NCBI GenBank assembly: GCA_934376945.1
Contig: CAKRPI010000011.1
Location: forward strand, 1-32,168
Direction of reading: 5' to 3'
DNA: 32,168 nt
From: an uncultured Lachnospiraceae bacterium
GTDB lineage: Bacteria; Bacillota; Clostridia; Lachnospirales; Lachnospiraceae
Shown here: positions 25,510-32,168 of the stretch, piece by piece
How positions within the stretch are numbered: position 1 is the first letter of the stretch
Layout of the letters: each line of letters opens with the position of its first letter
The notes under the pieces: generated by a model
Databases searched by the model: none
The model's input: only the letters and a program-made list of their open reading frames with translations
What the model was told of the DNA's origin: nothing
Position numbers and translations under genes: made by a program

Positions 25510-25569
25510 AACAGCATCGCTGTGTTAAAGTGTAGCATCACAGCAAACAAAAAGAAAGGAGGCAGAAAG

Positions 25570-25665
25570 ATGAAGTACGCAATAGTCATTGGAAATGCAG
25601 AAATGAACAAACGCAAAGTAGTAAAGGTACAGACGGTCTGCCTCGCACGAAAGAGCGAAAGATAA
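25570..25665 (+). CDS. Putative 31-residue leader peptide
   Basis: A small ORF with an ideal ribosome site (AAAGGAGG, eight bases before the ATG), promoter-proximal and upstream of several terminator-like hairpins and a multidrug ABC gene pair. The peptide starts MKYAIVIGNAEMNKRKVVKV and ends in a basic stretch, CLARKSER. It has no membrane segment or known domain. A hairpin, GCGAAA (25655-25660) with TTTCGC (25666-25671), encloses the TAA stop. The layout resembles translated attenuator leaders such as BmrB upstream of bmrCD. Its being translated is well supported by the ribosome site; its regulatory role is inference. Confidence 0.6.
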   Translation: MKYAIVIGNAEMNKRKVVKVQTVCLARKSER

Positions 25666-25689
25666 TTTCGCAGGTGATTCAGTGTATTT

Positions 25690-25718
25690 GCCGCAGTCTG
25701 TATGGGCTGCGGCTTTTT
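25690..25718 (+). terminator. Leader terminator 1
   Basis: GCCGCAG (25690-25696) pairs with CTGCGGC (25707-25713), followed by TTTTT. It begins 25 bases after the leader ORF stop, the place expected for an attenuator. Confidence 0.75.
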
Positions 25719-25720
25719 GT

Positions 25721-25753
25721 CGCACAAAAACCGGGAGATTACGGTTTTGTGCG
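25721..25753 (+). promoter_or_regulatory. Leader hairpin 2
   Basis: CGCACAAAAACCG (25721-25733) pairs with CGGTTTTGTGCG (25742-25753) with one bulged A. It has no T run and lies directly after terminator 1. Confidence 0.6.
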
Positions 25754-25778
25754 GTAAAAATACGGTCCGACAGATGCG

Positions 25779-25844
25779 GCGCGCTTTGGAATGATTCCGG
25801 GCGCGCTGTTTTGCGTATCAGGGAAGCGTTCTTTCCTGATTTTT
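25779..25844 (+). terminator. Leader hairpins 3 and 4 (terminator-like)
   Basis: GCGCGC (25779-25784) pairs with GCGCGC (25801-25806), with inner GGAAT/ATTCC, and is followed by TGTTTT. ATCAGG (25818-25823) pairs with CCTGAT (25835-25840) and runs into TTTT. Together with terminator 1 they make a tandem set of stop signals before the ABC genes. Confidence 0.6.
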
Positions 25845-25885
25845 CGGAATAAAATCTGTGCGAGGCGAAGGGAAAGGAGAAAGGT

Positions 25886-27688
25886 ATGAAGAAGCTGAGA
25901 ACGTATCTGATACGATACTGGTATCTGTATCTGCTTGGTATGGTCTGTATGATAACAGCAATCGCGCTGGATATGATCACACCGCAGATCACCAGATGTA
26001 TCATTGATGAGGTAATCGTCGGAGGGCAGATGCAGCTCCTGATGAAATTTCTGATGGGAGTACTGGGCATCGGTTTGGCAAGGGCTGTGCTGCAGTACGT
26101 AAAAGAGGTTACGTGGGACTGTGTCGGGGTGAAGATCGGAAATGAGATGCGGATCGATCTGTTCCGGCACATCCAGACGCTGTCGATGGACTTTTTTGAC
26201 CGGCACAACACCGGTGAGCTGATGACCAGGGTGAAAGATGATGTGGATAAAGTATGGTCTGTGCTTGGATTTGTGGGAAGCCTTGCTGTGGAGGCGCTGA
26301 TCCATACGATCTTTGTGCTGACATGTATGTACCGGATCAATCCGTGGCTGACACTGATTCCTCTGACGGTACTTCCGGTCATCGGATTTTTGGCAGTGAG
26401 GATGGAAAACAGGCTTGGTGTTGTTTATGACCAGATCAGTGAGGAGACAGCGCAGCTCAATACAGTAGCACAGGAATGTATCGCAGGAGTGCGCACGGTA
26501 AAGGCCTTTGCACGGGAAGAGTATGAGATTCAGAAATTCAGCAGACACAACCGCAGATTTTACGATCTGAATATGAAACAGGCAAAGCTGATTGCCGATC
26601 ATCAGCCGGCAATTTCCTTTTTTGGAAAGATCATGCTTCTTTTAGTTGTCATTGTCGGAGGCTTTCTTGTGATAGCGGGAAAGATGTCGCTTGGTGATCT
26701 TGGTGCCTTCTCAGAATACGCGAACAATGTAATCTGGCCGATGGAAATCCTCGGCTGGCTGTGCAACGATATCGCGTCCGCATTTGCTTCCTGGAAAAAG
26801 ATTCAGAAGGTGGCGAAGGAAGAACCGCAGATTCAGGATGCAAAAGATGCGGCAGCACTTCCACTGGTCGAGGGAAGACTTACGTTTGAGCATGTCAGTC
26901 TGGTACGCGCAGGCCAGGAAATTCTTCACGATGTGAGCTTTGAGGTGAAGCCGGGTCAGACGCTTGGCATTATGGGAATGACCGGTACCGGAAAAACGAC
27001 GATCGTGAGTCTTTTGCAGCGGTTTTACGATGTGACATCCGGAAGGATCCTGCTGGACGGAACAGATATCCGGAAGATTCCGCTTGCGCAGCTGCGTGGT
27101 TCAATGGCGGTCGTGATGCAGGAGGTCTTTTTGTTTTCAGATTCTGTATCAGAAAATGTGCGGACAGGAAGGCACGATGCGATCAGTCAGGAAACGGTTG
27201 AATGGGCGGCAAAGCGCGCAGGTGCAGACGGTTTTATCAGTGCACTGGGAGAAAAATATGATACGGTGATCGGGGAGCGCGGCGTTGGACTTTCCGGAGG
27301 ACAGAAGCAGCGAATCAGTATCGCCAGGGCGCTTGCAAAGAAGGCACCGGTGCTGATCTTGGACGATGCGACATCTGCGCTTGATATGGAGACGGAAAAA
27401 CAGATTCAGCATAACCTGAAAAAAGAAAAAAATATGACGAGGATCATCATTGCGCACCGCATTTCTGCCGTACGGGATGCAGATGAGATTATTGTACTGG
27501 AAAACGGGGGAATCGCAGAGCGCGGAACGCATGAAACATTGATGCAGGGGGCAACGAGATACCGCGATACATGGAATGTACAGTATGAGGAGAACCGCAA
27601 AGAACACGGCAATGACAGAAAACCAAAGGAAAAAGAAGAAGGGGCAGAAAAGAATCGGAAAACAGGAGGTGAGGAGGAATGGCAGTAA
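25886..27688 (+). CDS. Multidrug-type ABC exporter half-transporter with degenerate Walker B (subunit 1)
   Basis: A 600-residue half-transporter: a six-helix type IV exporter membrane domain (about 15-310) followed by an ATPase domain. Walker A is GMTGTGKTT from residue 364, the signature is canonical LSGGQKQRIS, and Walker B is VLILDDATSALD, where the catalytic Glu is Asp494. Loss of that Glu in the first-encoded subunit is the mark of heterodimeric exporters such as BmrC/BmrD, LmrCD and TM287/288. The coding end overlaps subunit 2 by 10 bases. A highly charged Lys/Glu tail of about 30 residues closes the protein. The start has AAAGGAG upstream. The substrate is unknown; drugs or lipids are inferred from the family. 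Confidence 0.92.
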   Translation: MKKLRTYLIRYWYLYLLGMVCMITAIALDMITPQITRCIIDEVIVGGQMQLLMKFLMGVLGIGLARAVLQYVKEVTWDCVGVKIGNEMRIDLFRHIQTLSMDFFDRHNTGELMTRVKDDVDKVWSVLGFVGSLAVEALIHTIFVLTCMYRINPWLTLIPLTVLPVIGFLAVRMENRLGVVYDQISEETAQLNTVAQECIAGVRTVKAFAREEYEIQKFSRHNRRFYDLNMKQAKLIADHQPAISFFGKIMLLLVVIVGGFLVIAGKMSLGDLGAFSEYANNVIWPMEILGWLCNDIASAFASWKKIQKVAKEEPQIQDAKDAAALPLVEGRLTFEHVSLVRAGQEILHDVSFEVKPGQTLGIMGMTGTGKTTIVSLLQRFYDVTSGRILLDGTDIRKIPLAQLRGSMAVVMQEVFLFSDSVSENVRTGRHDAISQETVEWAAKRAGADGFISALGEKYDTVIGERGVGLSGGQKQRISIARALAKKAPVLILDDATSALDMETEKQIQHNLKKEKNMTRIIIAHRISAVRDADEIIVLENGGIAERGTHETLMQGATRYRDTWNVQYEENRKEHGNDRKPKEKEEGAEKNRKTGGEEEWQ

Positions 27689-29463
27689 ATTCTGTAAAAC
27701 AGGATGAATTGCAAAGGGATGTACCAAAAAAGGTTACACTGATGCGAATGTACGGTTATCTGTTTGGATATAAAAAGACCTTGCTTTGTGTAGCCGTTCT
27801 GATTTTAGTTACTCTGGCGGCCACCCTGGCAGGGCCACTTATGATAGAGCGTGCGGTGGATGTTTATGTTGCAAATATGGATGCAAAGGGACTGATGCGG
27901 CTTGGTATCCTGGCGCTCATACTTTTTCTGGCTTACTGGATTTGTACCAGAAAGTATATGATTGTGATGGAGGGTGTCACAAACCAGATTCTGCTTACGA
28001 TCCGGGGACAGCTGTATGAGCATATTCAGACACTCAGCTTTCATTTTTTTGACAGCCGACCGACCGGAAAAATTCTGGCACGTGTGGTCGGTGATGTCAA
28101 TTCACTGAAGGAGGTACTTGCAGACAGCGTAACGAAGCTTCTTCCGGATCTTCTGACGCTGATCGGTGTGGCAGTGATCATGCTGTGGAAAAACTGGCAG
28201 CTGGCGCTTGCAACGCTGCTGATGCTCCCGGTTCTTGCCCTTTTTATGTTTCTGATCCAGTTTCGGGCACATAAGTTGTGGCAGATTCACCGAAAGAAAA
28301 ATTCGAACCTGAATGCATTTATCCATGAGGATTTTTCGGGGATCCGTATCGTGCAGAGCTTTGCGGCCGAGCAGGAAAAGCAGGCAGAATTCGATGTCTG
28401 TTCCGGAGCATACCGTGACAGCTTTATAGATGCCGTTCGCATTTCTGACCTGTTTGGTGCTCTGGTTGAGGTGACCTGGGGACTTGGAGGATTTCTCCTG
28501 TATTTTATCGGAATTAAAATTGTGGGAGCGGATAAAATCGGAGTCGGTACATTTCTGGCGTTTTCTTCCTATCTTGGCATGTTCTGGAATCCGATTCGGA
28601 ATCTGGCAAGCTTCTATAATAAGATCACTACGAATATTTCTGCAGCGGAGCGTATTTTTGATATCCTGGATACGCCGTCGGAGATTACAGACCGGGAGGG
28701 AGCAAGGGCGCTTCCTGATATCAGCGGAGAGGTTTCGTTTGACCATGTGAGCTTTGCGTATACGGATGAGCCAAATCGTCTGGTACTGCATAATGTCAGT
28801 TTTACGGCAAAGCCGGGAGAAACGATTGCGCTGGTCGGACCGACCGGAGCAGGTAAGACGACGATTGTCAATCTGATCAGCCGTTTTTATGATGCAACAA
28901 ATGGGCAGATTCTGATTGACGGATACAATCTTCAGGATGTAACATTAAAGAGTCTTCGAAGTCAGATGGGCGTCATGACGCAGGATACGTTTTTGTTTAC
29001 AGGGACAGTCCGGGAAAATATCTGTTACGGACGGGAAGGTGCGACAGAAACGGAAATGATCGCCGCAGCGAAGGCAGTGAATGCGCACGACTTTATCATG
29101 AAGCTGGAAAAGGGATACGATACGAAGATCAGTGAGCGCGGAGGACAGCTTTCCATTGGTCAGCGTCAGCTTCTTGCCTTTGCCAGAACGATTGTTTCGG
29201 ATCCGAAAATCCTGATTCTGGATGAAGCGACCTCGAGTATTGACACACATACAGAACGGATCGTACAGCATGGAATTGCGGAGATGATCAAAGGGCGGAC
29301 TTCTTTTATTATTGCACATCGGCTTTCTACGATCCGAAATGCAGACCGGATTTTTTATATCGGAGACGGAAAGATCCTAGAGCAGGGAAATCATGAAGAA
29401 CTGATGAAAAAGCACGGATTGTATTACCGTCTGTATGAAAGTCAGTTTGAGGAAAGGCAGTAA
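27679..29463 (+). CDS. Multidrug-type ABC exporter half-transporter (subunit 2, catalytic)
   Basis: A 594-residue half-transporter, partner of the preceding gene. The membrane domain (about 30-330) is followed by an ATPase with Walker A GPTGAGKTT, a Q-loop in MTQDTFLFTGTVREN, a divergent signature LSIGQRQ (residues 491-497) and intact Walker B ILILDEATSSID with catalytic Glu516, then the switch IIAHRLST. Paired with subunit 1, this yields one consensus ATP site (its Walker motifs with LSGGQ) and one degenerate site (Asp494 with LSIGQ). The ATG lies within the end of subunit 1, preceded by GGTGAGGAGG, so translation is coupled. Confidence 0.93.
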   Translation: MAVNSVKQDELQRDVPKKVTLMRMYGYLFGYKKTLLCVAVLILVTLAATLAGPLMIERAVDVYVANMDAKGLMRLGILALILFLAYWICTRKYMIVMEGVTNQILLTIRGQLYEHIQTLSFHFFDSRPTGKILARVVGDVNSLKEVLADSVTKLLPDLLTLIGVAVIMLWKNWQLALATLLMLPVLALFMFLIQFRAHKLWQIHRKKNSNLNAFIHEDFSGIRIVQSFAAEQEKQAEFDVCSGAYRDSFIDAVRISDLFGALVEVTWGLGGFLLYFIGIKIVGADKIGVGTFLAFSSYLGMFWNPIRNLASFYNKITTNISAAERIFDILDTPSEITDREGARALPDISGEVSFDHVSFAYTDEPNRLVLHNVSFTAKPGETIALVGPTGAGKTTIVNLISRFYDATNGQILIDGYNLQDVTLKSLRSQMGVMTQDTFLFTGTVRENICYGREGATETEMIAAAKAVNAHDFIMKLEKGYDTKISERGGQLSIGQRQLLAFARTIVSDPKILILDEATSSIDTHTERIVQHGIAEMIKGRTSFIIAHRLSTIRNADRIFYIGDGKILEQGNHEELMKKHGLYYRLYESQFEERQ

Positions 29464-29504
29464 AGGCGGATTGCATTTGTCCGCGGCAAATACAGGAGGG
29501 GAAA

Positions 29505-30155
29505 ATGAGCAGATACAAGTATATTTTATTTGATCTTGACGGTACGCTGACCGATTCCGGGGAAGGAATCATCAATTCCGTTGTATATGCATTGAAAAAG
29601 AGAAAGATTGAAGTGACCGACCGGGCAGCGCTTCGGGCATTTGTAGGACCGCCGCTTCTTGATTCCTTTGCACAGTATTACGGAATGGACCGTGAGGAAG
29701 GAATGAAGGCGATCGCAGATTACAGGGAATATTTTACGGACCGCGGATGGAAGGAAAACAGTGTTTATCCGGGAATCCCACAGGTGCTTGGCCAGCTGAA
29801 GGCTGCGGGGGCACAGCTGTATATTGCGACCTCCAAGCCGGAGCCGTTTGCAAAGCGGATTGCAGAGTATTTTGATCTTGCACAGTATTTTGACGGAATA
29901 GTGGGAAGTACGCTGGACGAAAAGATTACGAAAAAAAGCCAGGTGATCGATCTGGTGCTTTCGCAGATTGGGAAAGATTATCAGGGAAAAACGATTATGG
30001 TCGGAGACCGGGAGCATGATGTGAACGGGGCAAAAGAGAACGGACTTCCATGCATCGGAGTTCTGTATGGATATGGAAGCAGGGAGGAACTGGAAAATGC
30101 CGGTGCAGTCGGAATTTCAGCAACGGTAGAGGGATTGCCGGCAGAATTGCTGTAA
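29505..30155 (+). CDS. HAD-superfamily phosphatase (phosphoglycolate phosphatase/pyrophosphatase-like)
   Basis: A 216-residue HAD hydrolase with a helical cap. Motif I is FDLDGTLTDS, with nucleophile Asp10 and acid Asp12. Motif II is ATSKP, a Lys follows in DEKITKKSQ, and motif III is MVGDREHDVNGA. The layout suits the Gph/PpaX group, which acts on phosphoglycolate, nucleotides or other small phosphoesters; the substrate cannot be fixed. It starts 41 bases after the exporter with a strong AGGAGGGG site, so it may share its transcript. Confidence 0.9.
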   Translation: MSRYKYILFDLDGTLTDSGEGIINSVVYALKKRKIEVTDRAALRAFVGPPLLDSFAQYYGMDREEGMKAIADYREYFTDRGWKENSVYPGIPQVLGQLKAAGAQLYIATSKPEPFAKRIAEYFDLAQYFDGIVGSTLDEKITKKSQVIDLVLSQIGKDYQGKTIMVGDREHDVNGAKENGLPCIGVLYGYGSREELENAGAVGISATVEGLPAELL

Positions 30156-30460
30156 AGGTGTAAGGGAAGAACACAAAGCGTACTTTGACGAGGTACATAA
30201 ATTTAAATATCCTCTCATAAGATAGAGAGAACGCAGGCAGCCATTCGCCACAGAGCGGTTCGGCTGCCTTTTTCTGTCTGTTTTACAATGTGACACACAT
30301 CTTGCAGAATGCATTTTTCAAACATGCTCCGGCCGCGTGAATTTTCGGACCGGTGTATGGGGCCGACGGTTGGTCTGCAGATGGCTGTTTTGGCAGGAAA
30401 GAGGGAATTGCCGTAGTTTGAGCAGGAACGGCAGAACGGTCGGAAGAGGGAGGATGGGCG
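30156..30460 (+). other. 305-bp gap with a short promoter-terminator unit
   Basis: TTGACG (30185-30190), a 17-bp spacer and TATCCT (30208-30213) could be a promoter. The next strong feature is a terminator only about 20 bases further on. The rest (30275-30460) is GC-richer with no ORF or structure I can name. A GGGAGGAT ribosome site lies before the next gene. Confidence 0.4.
30235..30274 (+). terminator. Rho-independent terminator after the HAD gene
   Basis: AGGCAGCC (30235-30242) pairs with GGCTGCCT (30262-30269), with a small inner CGC/GCG pairing, and is followed by a T run. It probably ends the exporter-HAD transcript. Confidence 0.85.
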
Positions 30461-31447
30461 ATGAATGACAGAGCATTAAAGGTGCTGGAGCAGTACGAAC
30501 TTGAAGTGACGGCGGCAAGAAGAGGGCGCGGCTCCTATATTCTTGATACACCGGACGGTATTCGGATTTTGAGTGACTGTGCGTATTCCGAACATAAGGC
30601 GCTGTTTCAGAATCGGGTAATGGAACAAATCTGTGCCGGCGGTTACGAAAGAGTAGATCAGATTCTGAAAAATAAAGAAGGAAATCTGATTTCAAAGGAC
30701 TGGGAGGCAAATCAATATGTAGTTCGAAAGTGGTATACAGGCCGGGAATGTGATACGGAAAATGAACAGGAAATTCTTGCTGCCGTGGAAAATCTTGCGC
30801 GGCTTCACAAAGTGATGCATCTGAAGAATGTGGATGAGTTTGAACGCAGCTTTACCGCGCAGCCTCCGCTTCATACCATGCGTGCGCAGAATACGGAGCT
30901 GAAAAAGGTTCGCTCTTTTATAAGAAGAAAAAATGCGAAAGGAGATTTTGAACAGCAGTTTCTGAAGGATTTTCCGTTTTATTTTGAGCAGGCATGGGAA
31001 GCACAAAGTAAAATGGAGCAGAAGTTCGGTGAAAAGGGCATTAAAGAGAGCAGCCAAAGAGGCAGTGTCTGCCATGGAGATTATGATCATCATCACGTTC
31101 TGATTACCGGGTATGATATGGCGACAACGGATTTTGCATGCTGCAGATTTGATTTTCAGGTGATTGATCTGTATCGGTTCATGCGGAAAATACTGGAAAA
31201 GCAGGAATGGAATCAGCGTCTTGGAATGCGGATGCTGGAACATTATATAAAAATCCGGCCGCTTGCAGGAGAGGAACGGGAGCTTTTATATCTTCGGATG
31301 CTTTATCCGGAAAAATTCCGAAAGCTGGCGAATTACTATTATGGAGGAAATAAAGCATGGATTTCACGGAGGTTTTATGATAAGCTATCGATGCTGAATC
31401 GTCAAAGAGAGAAAAAGGAGCAGTTTGTACGGCTGCTGGAGTGGTAA
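30461..31447 (+). CDS. CotS-like spore-coat/kinase-fold protein
   Basis: A 328-residue protein resembling the CotS/YsxE group of aminoglycoside-phosphotransferase-fold proteins, found in the spore coat of Bacillus and in clostridial relatives. Recognisable parts are the catalytic-loop segment VCHGDYDHHHVLIT, the DFG-like region TTDFACCRFDFQVIDLYRF and the C-terminal YPEKFRKLANYYYGGNKAW followed by ISRRFYDKL, a conserved ending of this family. The kinase loop HxDxxxxN has His where the metal-binding Asn is expected, so activity may be lost. The start has GGGAGGAT eight bases upstream. It precedes mazG by 65 bases. Confidence 0.75.
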   Translation: MNDRALKVLEQYELEVTAARRGRGSYILDTPDGIRILSDCAYSEHKALFQNRVMEQICAGGYERVDQILKNKEGNLISKDWEANQYVVRKWYTGRECDTENEQEILAAVENLARLHKVMHLKNVDEFERSFTAQPPLHTMRAQNTELKKVRSFIRRKNAKGDFEQQFLKDFPFYFEQAWEAQSKMEQKFGEKGIKESSQRGSVCHGDYDHHHVLITGYDMATTDFACCRFDFQVIDLYRFMRKILEKQEWNQRLGMRMLEHYIKIRPLAGEERELLYLRMLYPEKFRKLANYYYGGNKAWISRRFYDKLSMLNRQREKKEQFVRLLEW

Positions 31448-31512
31448 AGAAGAGGAAAGATTTGATTCATAGCAGAGAAGCGTTTGGATGACAGAAACAG
31501 GAGAAAACACGT

Positions 31513-32091
31513 ATGGATAAGAAAGTTCAGAAAAATAAGGCAATGGAAGAGCCGGAAATAAATACGGTACAGGCAGAAGCAAAAGAGCCGGAAACAGAGC
31601 AGCCGGAAACAGAGCAGGTAAGTAAGGACGCCGGTTCTTCTTTTGCGGCCTTTTGCCGGATCGTTGAACTGCTACGCAGTGAGAATGGATGTCCGTGGGA
31701 CCGGGCGCAGACATTTGAGAGCCTGAAACCGTGTATGGTCAATGAAATGACGGAAGCCCTTGCAGGAATAGAGCTTTATCGGAAAAGCGGAAAGGCAGAG
31801 AATCTCTGCGAAGAGCTTGGCGATGTCATGCTCCAGGTTGTGCTGCTTTCCCAGATCGCCTGTGAAGAGGGATTGTTTGATATTACGGATGTAATACAGC
31901 GGATTTCAGAAAAGATGATCCATCGTCATCCGCATGTGTTTGGCACGGAAGAAGAAAAAGAAAAAAAGAGAAGCTGGGAGGAACTGAAACAGGAAGAAAA
32001 ACAGCGGCGCCCGGTGGGAGAAAAGGAGTTGGAACAAAAAGCATTTTTGGAGGCAGCAAACTGGGTGATCCATCATCTTGAGAAGAAATAG
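31513..32091 (+). CDS. mazG: MazG-type nucleoside triphosphate pyrophosphohydrolase
   Basis: MazG hydrolyses NTPs and dNTPs to monophosphates and may clear damaged nucleotides. The 192 residues begin with a charged, low-complexity tail of about 40 (repeated PETEQ), followed by one MazG domain: LLRSENGCPWDRAQTFESLK, then the metal-binding helix and CEELGDVMLQVVLLSQIA. The usual EExxE reads NEMTE (Asn77, Glu78, Glu81), so the first Glu is missing; ExxD (Glu101, Asp104) is intact. RHPHVFG, a late family motif, is also present. AGGAGAAA precedes the ATG. Shorter starts, for example Met11, are possible. Confidence 0.9.
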   Translation: MDKKVQKNKAMEEPEINTVQAEAKEPETEQPETEQVSKDAGSSFAAFCRIVELLRSENGCPWDRAQTFESLKPCMVNEMTEALAGIELYRKSGKAENLCEELGDVMLQVVLLSQIACEEGLFDITDVIQRISEKMIHRHPHVFGTEEEKEKKRSWEELKQEEKQRRPVGEKELEQKAFLEAANWVIHHLEKK

Positions 32092-32168
32092 GCGGTTGTC
32101 ACGGGGTTACTGTTCAGAGGCATGCATAAGTCATTGTAAAAAATGACGAAATTTATTTTTCTATTTTG
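32092..32168 (+). other. End of window, AT-rich
   Basis: No gene is seen. GTCATT (32133-32138) pairs with AATGAC (32145-32150), a weak 6-bp hairpin. The sequence then becomes T-rich, possibly the start of a promoter region for a gene beyond the window. Confidence 0.3.

Noticed and set aside
25417..25569. Longer version of the leader ORF starting at 25417
   Set aside because: This part of the frame precedes and overlaps the promoter; the ATG at 25570 has the only good ribosome site.
1..32168. CRISPR arrays, prophage, intact transposons
   Set aside because: No regularly spaced repeats, phage genes, integrases or transposases were found on either strand.

Overview
The window looks like a chromosomal segment from a Lachnospiraceae-type gut Clostridium; genus not resolved. 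Supporting signs are the Firmicutes gene order ispF-cysS-mrnC-rlmB, strong AGGAGG ribosome binding sites, a tRNA gene without an encoded CCA, a CotS-like kinase-fold gene suggesting a spore-forming lineage, and large oligopeptide ABC systems. Every gene I can support lies on the + strand. No CRISPR array, prophage or intact insertion sequence was seen.

Layout. 1-77: 3' end of a tRNA and its terminator. 126-218: copy A of a dispersed repeat and a strong hairpin. 292-3905: housekeeping block ispF, cysS, mrnC (Mini-III), rlmB. 3947-6083: KtrB/KtrA potassium uptake pair. 6095-7915: Mbeg1-like alpha/beta hydrolase and an unknown membrane protein. 8075-16148: complete five-gene oligopeptide transporter (oppA-oppB-oppC-oppD-oppF) plus a small single-pass membrane protein, with its own promoter and terminator. 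16143-22266: second peptide/dipeptide transporter: binding protein, then repeat copy B and a terminator, then a fused DppD-DppF ATPase and two permeases. 22371-22443: tRNA-Thr(GGT). 22642-25410: GNAT acetyltransferase, LarB, MATE efflux pump. 25481-25844: promoter, 31-codon leader ORF and several hairpins. 25886-29463: heterodimeric multidrug-type ABC exporter. 29505-32091: HAD phosphatase, CotS-like protein, MazG.

How they work together. The two peptide importers probably supply amino acids by peptide uptake. In each, the binding-protein gene is separated from the permease/ATPase genes by strong RNA hairpins, as expected if the binding protein must be made in excess. The exporter pair has one consensus and one degenerate ATP site, as in BmrC/BmrD or TM287/288. 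Its leader resembles the translated attenuators that control antibiotic-inducible ABC genes such as bmrCD.

Most unusual items: (1) OppC1 carries an insertion of about 270 residues between its first and second membrane segments, built from four repeats of about 60 residues, and its partner OppA1 carries an extra acidic segment; (2) the leader-ORF attenuator candidate upstream of the ABC exporter; (3) the two-copy intergenic repeat; (4) a cluster of GAKTACATAAAA sites upstream of the second binding protein; (5) mutually exclusive hairpins upstream of ispF. All calls come from reading the sequence; no database search was run.
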